Below are positions 38,672 through 49,586 of a stretch of 64,000 nucleotides of DNA, in pieces. Positions within the stretch are counted from its first letter, which is position 1; each line of letters opens with the position of its first letter. A program made the translations under genes and the position numbers. The notes below the pieces were generated by a model. That model saw only the letters and a list, made by a program, of their open reading frames with translations. It searched no databases and was not told the DNA's origin. This stretch comes from Pachypanchax playfairii (lineage: Eukaryota; Chordata; Actinopteri; Cyprinodontiformes; Aplocheilidae), in assembly GCA_006937955.1 (NCBI GenBank), contig SSNP01000020.1, positions 664,072 through 728,071 on the forward strand, in the 5' to 3' direction.

Positions 38672-38691
38672 CACACACACACACACACACC
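38609..38691. repeat. (CA)n microsatellite
   Basis: About 40 CA dinucleotides with one ATGC interruption at 38668-38672. Open frames on both strands through it are artefacts. Confidence 0.97.
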
Positions 38692-39084
38692 AAAGTCCCC
38701 TCCTATCAGGTTGATTAAAAAACAAGGCACATATTTTCCAGAGGTGTGTTGTTGTTTAGGAACTAGTGGCATGAACATGCACAGTGAGTGTGCACTTTCA
38801 GCCTGGCTCTCCATCCAGGACAGAGTTCCTGTCCTATTTATTACTCAAACACAGATGCACACACTTCAGCTCACCCGTGCACACACAGGATGTCCATACA
38901 CACAAACTATAAAGAGGATTACTCTTGCTCTCTCTCTGCATGTGCACCACTTCAAAACTTCTGGCCTTGCGTAAAGAAGCGAGAGTCCTTCTTTCTGTAA
39001 ATCAGACACATCCAGCCCCTACTGCACCCCCCCGCAAAAAAAACCCCCAAACACCCACACACCTCATCACCACTACTGCTTTGA
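38692..39084. other. Spacer between CA repeat and TTAA-type MITE
   Basis: No recognisable feature; somewhat CA-rich, with a short C-rich/A-rich tract at 39027-39056. Confidence 0.45.
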
Positions 39085-39561
39085 AGGTGTAATATGTAAG
39101 AATTAGACCTTGTGGTCAAATCACAGTCTCACAGTACATGTAGAAAACCCCTCACCCTCTCCCCTCCCTGATGTTCCTGCTGGGTTGCCAGTTCCAATGT
39201 TGATCCTGGTTTAGTTTCTCTTGTATTAGTTCAGTTTTTGGGAAGGATGTGGTGGTTTCTTAGGTTTACTACAAGTTACCTCAGGGCTGCTTCTTTTACT
39301 CTTTGCTGCTGGTCGTTGTGGAATTACAACTGCTTGTGTTGAAGACTTGGTAACCTGCAGGTTGACATGTGATTCACTATGGAACCAGGAAGTCTGGACG
39401 TGGAATAGTTATTATAAACAATTATTCTGTCCTGGAACAGAAACTAGAGACCACCCAGCTGACTGAGATCCAGATCTGTTACAATGTAACTTTACTTTCA
39501 TCATCAGAGGAACATTAAACTGTGTTAGTATTTACCTGTAACATTCTGACATATTGCACCT
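39085..39561. mobile_element. TTAA-type MITE, family B
   Basis: A 477-bp element. The left end AGGTGTAATATGTAAGAAT and the right end (inverse of AGGTGCAATATGTCAGAAT) are inverted repeats with 17 of 19 matches. The right flank is TTAA (39562-39565); the left flank is TTGA (39081-39084), most easily explained as a mutated TTAA. The interior has no coding capacity and is unrelated to family A except for the short AG-start and TTAA target. Single copy in this window. Confidence 0.8.
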
Positions 39562-39565
39562 TTAA

Positions 39566-40072
39566 TATGGCCTTTCAATATCTTTGTCAAGCATGTGGAG
39601 GCCTTTACTACCTGTGTAAGTGAGCCAGAGAGTGAGTATGTTTTTATAGAAACTGCTCTCTGCAAAGCGCTTCAGTTGAAGCTTCTTTATCTATCTTTGA
39701 ACACCTGGGACTTCACCAAGAGCAATTCTTTTTTTCCCAGGAATTTTTTTCACTTTCAGTAGTTTGAAGCATTCACATCTGGACACTTCCCAGTACACTC
39801 AGTACCAGAGGGTTTACTATAGAGGGAAAATAACTGGACTTCAGTGATGGTACTGAAGGAAAAACAGGTGTTACTCGTTTACTTTCTCAGCCCAGTTTTA
39901 TCCTGTATGGGATTTAGATCACTGATCCTTTAGTTTCTAATCTTTATGCCACCACTCCCTAGTGTAGCTTTAGTAGGCACACACACACACGCACACACAA
40001 GCAAACACACACACGCACGCACCCAAATATTAGTTGGTGTCTTTTAAAAAACAACAAAGAAAAATGTATCTC
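39566..40072. other. Spacer between two TTAA-type elements
   Basis: No recognisable feature apart from an interrupted CA/CG-rich tract at 39977-40022. Confidence 0.45.
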
Positions 40073-40076
40073 TTAA

Positions 40077-40870
40077 AGGTGCCCTGCTTTAAAAAAAATG
40101 TTTTTCTGAATTTTATGTTGAATATTTTAGGCCCACAGATGTTCTTGGTTTCGTACTGGGTGTAAAAATTTCACAATAACTTCTCTTTTTTTTACTTAAA
40201 TGAGGCAGGCAGAGGAATCAGCTGAGTTTAAAAATCCTATCAGTGTGATGTCACACTGATTTTACTCATTAATATTCATCAGCTCTTGCAGTTGAGGCCA
40301 CGCCTGCAAAGTTAGCTCAGCTGTTCAGTAGCAAACATGGCCGACCATCAGCAGCGTTGTGTTCTGTGCTCCAGCTGGACTTACACAATGCACATATTGC
40401 TGAAAAATCCAGATTTGCAGGTCAAAGGGCTTCAGTTTATTTTTAGAGACTCGCAGAACTTATAGTTAACTCAGTAGCGGGTCCGGGGGGGGCTCTGCCA
40501 TTCTACATGAATTCCTGATAATATATCCGTAGGCATCTCCTTTCACTTGTAATCCCCATCCAGAGAGGTGCTGGTCTCCACGTTAAACTTCCATCTCTGC
40601 TGGTCCCGTTCAGGAATCTCCTGTAACTATGTTTTATACAGAATGTTATATATTACTCAGACAGGCGTATCCCTGTTGTGCATGCACAGCGTGGTAGGAT
40701 ACGGCATACAGATCCGAATCAAAGTCAATTTTCAAGCAGTCAGATTACTCTGAGTTTAACAGTCTGGAAATTAGTTTTTCATTTTTTAGACATAAAATCT
40801 TTCTGATTACAGGTTAATACTTCAGAAATAACCATAAAGTCATTAAATCTGTGTGACAGATAAATAACTT
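40077..40870 (+). mobile_element. TTAA-flanked element, family A copy 3 (longest; carries THAP remnant)
   Basis: Starts after TTAA (40073-40076) with AGGTGCCCTGCTTT, then the family-A shoulder TTTTCTGAATTTTATGTTGA, TATTTTAGGCCCACAG. It ends near 40870 after the family right shoulder (GGTTAATACTTCAGAAATAA, CCATAAAGTCATTAAATCTG). The right TTAA is degenerate (TTGA). At about 794 bp it is longer than the other copies. The extra interior contains an ATG reading frame resembling a THAP zinc finger (40337-40465), lost from the shorter copies. Confidence 0.75.
40337..40465 (+). pseudogene. Degenerate THAP-domain fragment inside family A copy 3
   Basis: A 42-codon frame beginning MADHQQRCVLCSSW and continuing MHILLKNPDLQVK, then GLQFIFRD, before a stop. 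It fits the N-terminal half of a THAP domain: C-x2-C, then H-x-(L/F)-P-K-(D/N)-P-x-L, then K-(W)-L-x-F-I. The invariant tryptophan is replaced by glycine (GLQFIF for WLQFIF) and the proline of LPK by leucine. The second CxxH pair is missing. THAP domains are DNA-binding zinc fingers found in P-element and Kolobok-type transposon proteins. Recognition is from the motif pattern only. Confidence 0.6.
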
Positions 40871-40873
40871 GAA

Positions 40874-41684
40874 CGTGTCAAACGTTTATAGGTATAATTT
40901 ATTGTTTATTCATATTTAAAGCAACTCCGACTTTTTGATTATGTATTTAATTGAATATTTTATATGGTTAAACAAATGACAATGACATAAACAAAAAACA
41001 CGATTCTCCCAATTTAATATTTTGTGACAACATCTTTTACAGCAGCCACAACCAACAAGAGATCTCTGTGAGACAACTACATTTACCAGCAGGTAGTTTG
41101 AACAGTGGTCACTATCCACACTATTCATCTACAATGTTCAAATGTTCAATGGCATTAAGATCCAGGCTCATGGAGGGCCATTTAGGAAGACACCTTTTAC
41201 TGGCCCCGCCCCCAAAACGGCTATTGTCCAATCACACAACCGTTACTATGTGAGGAGGTCCGATAAACATTAACTTTAAGCAAGATGGTGAAGCAGTGCG
41301 CCCACATGTACTAACTACTAACTAGATGTCATGGGGAGTTATTTAATTAATACACATAAATCAGTCACGCTACTCTAACACTGTGTATGAACTAGATAAA
41401 CAGAAACTAACCTTAGTAGGATAAATCTGTGTACTTTTGAACATTTTCTCACAGTCTGATCAATGGACTCTACAACATCTGGTCATAGAAACAGAGTAAT
41501 ATCTAACAGCTATTTGGAACTTACATCCTGTTGCACAAAACATATTTATACAAGGAATATTTTCCTCACAGGAATATTTTTGATACATAATTACATAAGT
41601 GTGCTTTGTGTGTACTGTTTTGAGCTAACTTAAGACAACAGAGCTCAACGCAACCTTCCACTGCAGAGAGCAGCACAACCAACC
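40874..41684. other. Spacer between family A copies 3 and 4
   Basis: No recognisable feature. The two family A copies lie in the same orientation, about 0.8 kb apart. Confidence 0.45.
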
Positions 41685-41688
41685 TTAA

Positions 41689-42209
41689 AGAGTCCCTTCC
41701 ATTAAAAACTGTTTTTCTGAGGTTTCTGTTGAATATTTTAGCTCCACAGGTGTTCTTACCTTCATAGTGGGTGAAAACAGGTCAACAACTTCTCTTTCAG
41801 TTTTTATCTCTCAAACTACGCAGGTGGTGATAAAACCCGAGTTCTCCCGAGTCCGAACGGCCTGTGTCTGTTACATCACAACTCCTTTGTTTGTTAGTAT
41901 TTATCAGCTCCTGCAGTTGAAACCACGCCTAGCATGCTGCTGGCTAAAAGCTGTTAGCATAAGACGTAACAAACCTTGCTCTCATAGGCTAGTTTGTTAG
42001 CCAATCAGAGTCCAGCAAATTCACATAATGAATATGAACGAGCTGCTGCTCGAAGCAGCCTGACGGAAGGAGCCGAATTTTGACGCAGACAGATTGAAAG
42101 GTCTGTTAATCGGTGTTTCCTGATGTTTTTTAGATATAAAAAGTTTCATATTACTGGTTAATACTTAAGAAATAACCACAAAGTTCTGAAATTTGTATGA
42201 AATGGCTCT
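41689..42209 (+). mobile_element. TTAA-flanked MITE, family A copy 4
   Basis: A 521-bp element with perfect TTAA on both sides (41685-41688 and 42210-42213). Left end AGAGTCCCTTCCATTAAAAA; right end inverse of AGAGCCATTTCATACAAATT. The interior has ACAGGTGTTCTTACCTTCAT, GTCCGAACGGCCTGTGTCTG, GCTAGTTTGTTAGCCAATCA and GACAGATTGAAAGGTCTGTT, all shared (inverted) with copies 2 and 5. No coding capacity. Confidence 0.92.
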
Positions 42210-42213
42210 TTAA

Positions 42214-45200
42214 AGATTTTTCAGAAGTCCACTGTTGTGCCTCTGTAGAATGAAAGGTGGGGGAGCCAAGAAAACAGTGTGGACTGTCATCACTTCAACA
42301 CTGTTATGTATCTTAGGGTGGCTGGCAGCACTGGGCAGCTTGTGTTTTCTGGTATCAAAAAGATCAATCTCTTCAGCAGAGAAAGAGATTTACTGTATAT
42401 GATTTAGAGGTTTGCCAACTCCAGAACTGGGCACTGCTCCAATACTGATCCACAGTAAAAAAAGAGACCTTGGTCAGAAGAGTAAGGTACTGAAAATGCA
42501 AATAGCTGTTCATCTCCCTTTATCTCTTTTGTTTCTGTTGTGAAAGCAATGAAGACAAAACGCTGCTCTTTTTACAAAGATGTTCAAAGAAGTTCTCTGA
42601 ATTTGGTGACAGCTGGGAAACAGGTCAAATTTTGTGTGCATTATTTTTTCCTTTTTACTATCACTGGTCGGGGTTGTGTTCTCTATCAGAAAAAATAAAA
42701 CAAAAACCCGTGTCCCAAAGTGTGTCTTTCGTTTTTAGCTGCTGTCTTCTTTCCTCAGTAAACACAAATAACTAATCATGTCTAGGATCAGTTCCAGAAA
42801 GCTTTTTAAGTCATTTCCTGTAGGAAGATTTTTACCCATCTCTGCTCATCATGGAGTTACACTATCTGCCCTATTGTGTGCTTTCTTTTAACTCAGTCTA
42901 ATAATTAGTAACTGAGTTAACAGATGAACATTGTAAAGACTTCCTCCTTTAGGAAGTGCCAGTGCTGTACGGTGCAAATTAAACTCTCTGAATTCTCTCC
43001 AACACAACTTCCAAATCTGAGCAACATATTCCGGTTCTTTCTGTAAAGATGAATAAAGCTTAGTTAGATCCATTTTTATTCAGGTTAGCGTCCCGGTAAC
43101 CTCCTTGCATGCAAACATAACGAAACAGAAATGAGCTTGACGTAAAGAAAAGATGCAAAGAAAAAGCGATTAAAGGTTAGCAACAAAAAAGAGAAAAGAT
43201 GATAGAAAAGAACAAAATAAAGACAGTTTTAGCCTCAGACTGGGGAACAAGGTTTGTAATTGTAGAGAAAATGTACTTGAAAACTTGAAATGTTTATGAA
43301 AAGGATGTAAATAAGTTATACTAATGAAAGAACCTAATGTGTAACGTTTGATTCAGATGATGACTGTAATGGTTTTTTATTTGTTCTTGTTTAGCTCTTA
43401 CACTGGTTGATGACAAAGGGTGGTAACATAAGTCATTAGACCACCAGTTCCGGCCTTCGTGAAATTGACTGGACGCTACACTTTTAAAAAGTAAAAGAAA
43501 ATAATGTCATAAATCATTAAGTCATGAATGACATTCCTCTGTAACAGAATTGAATTCAAATTTCCACAGTTCTATAGTTGATGCCTACAGGCAGGTTGAG
43601 GGGTCTGCGACACAGACACAACTCTACTGATGGACATAACACTCATTCAGTGAGACAGATCAATTCATCTTCACAATACAGAACCTAGTTTGGCTTTGCA
43701 ACATGATCCAGAAACCTTCCAGACTCACTCAGCAGTCTCATATTAAACCTTCACACTTCCTCTGATGGATGTCCTTCTGGCCCCGAGGTTATAAGAAACA
43801 GGGTTTCTGAGCTCCTGTGTGTTCACAGTGAACACAAAAGAGCGCGACCTCATATGACATGAAAGGTGACTTAAGAATCCTGTCTCAACTGGAGAGTCCA
43901 CAGTACTGACAGTCCATCAGTGGCTCACCTGAGACAAGCTGTCCACTGGAGCACCTACAATACAAAGAGAGGGTTTTTCTAAAAGTCTCTTAAAGTTTAG
44001 TATAAATATCAGACAAGCAATGATTTCTGAGGATTTGGGAAAAACTGAATCTGAAATTGAATGTGTAATAAGTCTATTTTTTCGACAAGCATCTGTTTTT
44101 TTCTCACTGGTACCTGGTAGAGTGAGACCTGTCTGCAGCCTGCAAAATGGGACAAGGTTGGACACCTGTCCATATTCAGAACTGACACCAGTGCATAGTG
44201 GAACTGAAGAGGGCGCTTTATCAATGATCACTGTTAAACTCCTCAGAGAAGCAGAGTTACAGATTTGTATCCTACGTGTGCTTTGATCAATGATCAATGA
44301 TCTTGGTTCATTACAATCAATGATTCATCACAGAGCTGCTCCAACCATGTGTAGTACAATTTAAAACCAGAATTGTCTGATCGATTTCTATCTCAGGAAC
44401 TTTGTAAACATGCCAACAAAACTCCTTGGTTGAGTGAACACAAACACACATGTGCACACTAACACACACTCACACAAGGAGGAGGAAGAGGAGGAGCAGG
44501 AGAAAACAGCAGTGGAAGTCAGTAAACAGCATGAAATTAAACTCCTGCGTTGAGGGAAATCCCAGCAGTAGCTTGATTCGGTCTGTATATGCTATGCTGC
44601 TATGTGGGTGGGCAGTAAATAAGAACCAGCTTCTTCCAGGAATCAGAGCTGTGTGGAAAAGTTACGCTCTGACTCTCTCCTGGTCAACCACATCACAACC
44701 AAACCACCAGTTCCTCTGACCTTATGACTGCTTACCGCCTCCTTTCATATAATGCCTTTACCCTCTTAGACATGATGTCCGCTAAACATCAAGAAAAAGA
44801 AAAGTAACAACCCTTGGATGAGCATCAACATGTAGAGATGAAGTTAAATCAGCCTAAATAACTTTTACAACTTTAAGCTGCTGTTATAAAACTTGTCTAA
44901 GTGAATACTCACCGTTAAACATGTCAAGCTTCATATTAGACACTCTGGACGTCTCTGGTCCTCCTTTATTACACTTAATAACTTCAGTAATTCAGGTCTC
45001 AGCAGGAAGTGGTGTTCTGATGATTTATGCTGCCCTGATGAAAAATGCCTCCATAGTACGAATTAACAACTTATTTCATAACGAGATGTCATTAGAAGTT
45101 TATACAGTATTCTTGTTTATAACGAGTGTTTCCTGTTAATTATTTAATCATATTTTTATGATCCTTCCCTGATATTTTCTATATAAAAGCCCTCTGGGTC

Positions 45201-45732
45201 CTTATCAGCCATTGTTGGGTCCTTCTCCTCTGGGTGTGTCCAAACATTTGCCTGTTGCTCTGACAATGTAAAGAAAGTAAAAATATCATATTTAGTGTTC
45301 CTGTCCGGTGAGAATTTATTTAATAGATAAAATGTATTTATGGAAAAATATAGAAACAAAAATAAACAATAAATCTGTTTATTGAAGTCAAGACAATAGA
45401 CCGGCACATGTGTAGAAGGAATCGGTAGCACATCTCAACCTGGGAGCACATTTCAACAGAACACCGGTTTGAGTGACAGCTGTCTGAGACACGGCTGCAG
45501 AAAAGTTCTTTAGTACTGATCTAAATAGTTTTTAGAAATGCTTTGCTGATGTTTAACATCTAACTAACCACAAGCAGATGACAAGAGGCAAATATGGGAT
45601 TTCTTGGAAGCTTTGCTATGAAATTGAAAGTGATCTACAAAGCAATAGCTTCAAATGTGGTGCTGTTTCTAAATACACTGTAAAAAAAACAGAAAGAAGC
45701 AGATGAATCATTTTAACATATTGTAACAAGGT
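42214..45732. other. Long stretch without recognised features
   Basis: Single-copy-looking DNA. Open frames at 43917-44297 (minus, 126 codons) and 44020-44286 (plus) overlap on opposite strands and show no domain. There is a short tandem of GATCAAT at 44284-44301. Confidence 0.4.
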
Positions 45733-45828
45733 CCATCCATCCACCCACCCACCCACCCACCCATCCATCCATCCATCCATCCATCCATCCATCCATCCAT
45801 CCATCCATCCATCCATCCATCCATCCAT
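45733..45828. repeat. (CCAT)n/(CCAC)n microsatellite
   Basis: About 24 tetranucleotides, CCAC variants at the left end and pure CCAT after that. It directly adjoins the repeat at 45829-46087, as usual for that repeat class. Confidence 0.97.
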
Positions 45829-46087
45829 TTTCTTAACCTGCTTCTTCCTGTTCAGGATCGCAGGGCCACACATAAACAAACAACCACTCACATCGAGGGA
45901 GAATTTCGAGTCATCAATTAACCTCTTGCATGTTTTTGGATAGTGGGAGGAAACCAGAGTCCCCAGAGAAAACCCACACATGCACAAGGAGAACATGCTG
46001 ACTCCATGCAGAAAGGCCCCAGCCTGGATTCAAACCAAGGACCTTCCTGTTGCAAGACAACACAACCCACTGCTCCACCGTGCAGCC
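45829..46087. repeat. Teleost interspersed repeat associated with (CCAT)n
   Basis: Contains TTTTCTTAACCTGCTTCTTC, GATCGCAGGGCCACACATAA, CAACCACTCACATCGAGGGA, TTTCGAGTCATCAATTAACC, TGCATGTTTTTGGATAGTGG, GAGAACATGCTGACTCCATG, and ends in an ACCACCGTG-like TGCTCCACCGTGCAGCC. This series of phrases (AGTCACCAATTAACC, GCATGTCTTTGGA, GAGAACATGCAAACTCCA) is very familiar from many fish genomes. I cannot assign the superfamily with confidence. Confidence 0.8.
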
Positions 46088-47864
46088 TAATTTTAAAACA
46101 ATTACTGTTTTGTATTTATTGTCATTAGAAGCTATTAGAAGTGGATAGTTTTGTAAATGCCATGGATGTTTACCTGCCTGATAATTAGAGTAGTGTACAT
46201 ACTCTGATTATCTGAAAAGTCAGCCGGATGTATCATCACACATCTAGAGCCACATGGGGATCACATAAATGCAAAAAGCAACTGCAGAACAGATTATATC
46301 AAATTCTGCTATGATACCACCATCCTAACCAGAACCATTGACTGGTTCCCAGTAACAAGCCTCGGATCCTTCTCAACCAAAACAAAGATGGTGATCAGGT
46401 CCGGAGACAAAGAGGGGTTGAAGACGATCCAGTAAGAACTGAAGGTGGGACTGTGGAATAAAGATAGACCCCTATAACAGCATCGGACGATAACTCTGTT
46501 TGGTAGAGCCGATACAGTTTAGTAATGTTTTTAGGGTCCTGCTGCTAAGAAAATGTATGTTTCATTTAAAGTTACAAATGTTACAAATTATTTTCACAAA
46601 CAGATTTTAGATTTAGATGTTACTGAGTGTTTTTGCAGGTTGCTATTGTGTTTAAATCCTTATATTTATTTAGTTTTTATATAGTTTTAGTATTTTTCAG
46701 TAGGAGTTTTATTTATTTTCTAAAGTTCTATCTATTTTGTTTAAATGTATATTTATGTTCCTGAAAATCCTAAAGAAAATGTCTAAAGTTTTTCAGTTGA
46801 ATGTGACCTTTTTTTAATTTGTTTTATTCATTATTGGTTAATTTGTTTTGTTTAACGTTGGTTAGATGTTTGATTGTAATTATGTTCAGCACATAAAATT
46901 AAGATTGAAAATTTGGTTAAATTAGTGTAACATATTAGCATGCTAACGAATAGAAAACGCCGAAAATAATGGCGACACATATCAGGCTTACTATGAGCTC
47001 TTAATATCGGCATTAGAAAAACTAATATTGATGGATCTCTACTGTGGAGGTGTAAAGATGTTTACACATCACAAATAGAAACAGAATTTAAACTGCTGGA
47101 GACAGACTACAGCTCCCTGCCACCCTGAACAAGAAGAAGCAGGTACAGATGATGATTGTTTCAAAATGAACATAATAAATAGAAAAACATGTTTCTTTAC
47201 CTGTTTCCAATCCTTAGATGTGATTAATTTTCTTTAATAAATTCAGGAACTGTGCAGAGGAGTTAATTGTACCTAATACTCCTAAGGTATGTAGTAATCT
47301 GTAGGTGTGTCCCTCTCTGTATTTCAGTACTCAGACCGGTCTTTGAGCCTAGACTGAACAGTTACATAAATAGCGGCAGACGTGTGATTCAAGCAAATGT
47401 TTAGTCATGCTGCCGGCTTATTATCACTAAGATTCTGATGTGAGTCATCCTGATAAACAGACTAGTATACTCTTCAGGTTGCCAAGAATTCAAAGAGACT
47501 CTGTGATTTTTTGCACACAGACAAATCTCAGACAGGTTTTTCACCAAGGTGCCAACATCGCTCAGGTTATTGAAACAATCTGATATCATTAGTTTTTCAT
47601 CGAAAAGCAAATTAATTAATATTTTACAGTTAATACTATCATAACATGTATTCTACAGATAAGATTTGTTTATTTATTCATCCTAAAAGGTAAAATTTCA
47701 ATTAAATATTATTAAAACTGTCTGAAATGCTGTTGGTTTCTAAAAACAAAATTTGATCTAAAAACAAATGGCACAGCTGAAAATAAAAAACAATCAAGAT
47801 TTTATGACAAATATTCACTAGAAGACTGTTATGTTGTTTGGTGCTGTTTGACACAAAAGTGTCT
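46088..47864. other. No recognisable feature
   Basis: AT-rich DNA; 46590-46900 is especially T-rich on this strand. No supported coding region. Confidence 0.45.
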
Positions 47865-47868
47865 TTAA

Positions 47869-48452
47869 AGAGATTTCATACACATTTCAGGACTTTGTGG
47901 TTATTTCTTAAGTATCAACCAGTAATATGAAACATTTTATATCTAAAAAAAATGTCAGGAAACACTGATTAACAGACCTTTCAATCTGTCTGCATTAAAA
48001 TTCGGGTGGTTCCAGCTCCTTCCGTCACACTGCTTCGTCGGCAGCTCCTTCATATTCGTTATTCGAATTTGCTGGACTCTGATTGGCTAACAAACTAGCC
48101 TATGAGAGCAAGGTATACTGTTTCCTGACCCGCTGCACATGGTAACGTCAGACGTCGTGTCTTCCTGTTTGCTACGTCTTATGCTAACAGCTTTTAGCCA
48201 GCAGCATGCTAGACGTGGTTTCAACTACAGGAGCTGATGAATACTAACAAGCAAAGGAGTTGTGATGAAACAGATACAGGCCGTTCGGACTCGGGAGAAC
48301 TCGGGTTTTATCACCACTTGCATAGTTTGAGAGATAAAAACTGAAAGAGAAGTTGCTGACCTGTTTTCACCCACTATGAAGGTAAGAACACCTGTGGAGC
48401 TAAAATATTCAACAGAAACCTCAGAAAAACAGTTTTTAATGGAAAGGACTCT
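47869..48452 (-). mobile_element. TTAA-flanked MITE, family A copy 5
   Basis: A 584-bp element with TTAA at 47865-47868 and 48453-48456, in the same orientation as copy 2. Ends AGAGATTTCATACACATTTC and inverse of AGAGTCCTTTCC. The interior is close to copy 2 (CTTATGCTAACAGCTTTTAG, CCAGCAGCATGCTAGACGTG, ACAGATACAGGCCGTTCGGA) but has a single copy of the 37-bp unit that copy 2 has duplicated. Confidence 0.92.
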
Positions 48453-48673
48453 TTAAAGGTTTAACAGTCTCTTATAAAACCAATGATAAGAAATAAGAAA
48501 GAAGTGCTAGAAGCTTCTCAGACAATGACTGTCATTCAGTGTGACAAACAAACCTTCAGATCTGATCTGATATACTTCAAACACACTTAGGGTTGTATAT
48601 GAATGAGGTTATAAGAAACAAAACTATTTTGACTGTTTTGTTTTGTCTTTTCCAAATGATCAAAATATATGGT

Positions 48674-48788
48674 CAGTGGATGGATGGATGGATAGATGGA
48701 TGGATGGATGGATGGATGGATGGATGGATGGATGGATGGATGGATGGATGGATGGATGGATGGATGGATGGATGGATGGATGGATGGA
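48674..48788. repeat. (GGAT)n microsatellite
   Basis: About 28 GGAT units with one GATA interruption. It is the reverse complement of the (CCAT)n array at 45733-45828. Open frames through it on both strands are artefacts. Confidence 0.98.
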
Positions 48789-48953
48789 GTAAATGAGTAA
48801 ATTGACAAATTGTAGTGTGAAGAGCTTTATGAGTCAGATTCAAACTTATAATGTGATATAAAACTACGCGCCACTTCTAATGTTTTAAAACAGTGTTTAG
48901 TTCCATCAGTGTCTAAACACCATAAGATATTTGAAATGAGGAGAAAAGATTTA

Positions 48954-49584
48954 GGGTGTTTCTCAAAGTCAAGGAACCTTACCTACTGAGGCACTGCCTT
49001 GGTAGACGAGGCGTCTTGCTTACGAGGACACTAGAACAGACTTAACTCACGTGACCAGCGGCTACCCACTCACGCACACTGTTTACATCCCGCTAATCGT
49101 AGTAGCAGTAGCGTAGCAGCATTCCTTCAGCCATGGAACTAGAAATGTTAATAAAAATAAAATAAATGTGCAAGTGAGTTAGTACGTTCTAACCACCGGA
49201 GCTGCAACTACAAAGCAACTAACCAACCGTATAAGAACTTTGGATCTGAAAAAAACATTTTAAATATAAGCTCAATAGCAACAATCAGTTAACTTTCATT
49301 AAAACTAGAAATTTGCCTTTGAAGTAGCTGCTACCGGCTCCTGAACCGCCATTTTTTGAAAATACCGCAATGTATTCTGGAAAATTTGTGACCAAGGTAA
49401 GGCATCAAGGCACATCCCATGTATCCTTGGTATGTTAGCTAAACAGCAGGCAAACCGAGTACAGATGCCTCGGTAGCACATGAACATTGGAACACGCCTT
49501 GGCGGTTCCTGATGACGTATCTCCTTGGCAACCGGGGCGGGACCAAGGCATAAAGGCAAGGTTCCTTGACATTGAGAAAACACC
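48954..49584. mobile_element. DNA transposon remnant with ~30-bp terminal inverted repeats
   Basis: A 631-bp element. Left end GGGTGTTTCTCAAAGTCAAG, then GAACCTTACC; the right end is the inverse of GGTGTTTTCTCAATGTCAAG, then GAACCTTGCC. The inverted repeats match at about 27 of 30 positions, allowing one length difference. TA flanks both ends (48952-48953 and 49585-49586). The interior has CpG-rich segments and CTTGGTA/CTTGGCA-like repeats near both ends but no coding capacity. The long inverted repeat and 2-bp TA/AT target could fit ISL2EU/Harbinger-like or Tc1-like groups; the superfamily is not assigned. Confidence 0.8.
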
Positions 49585-49586
49585 TA

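Noticed and set aside
44010..44297. Overlapping open frames on both strands near 44.0-44.3 kb
   Set aside because: Open on both strands and in overlapping frames with no domain; typical of chance.
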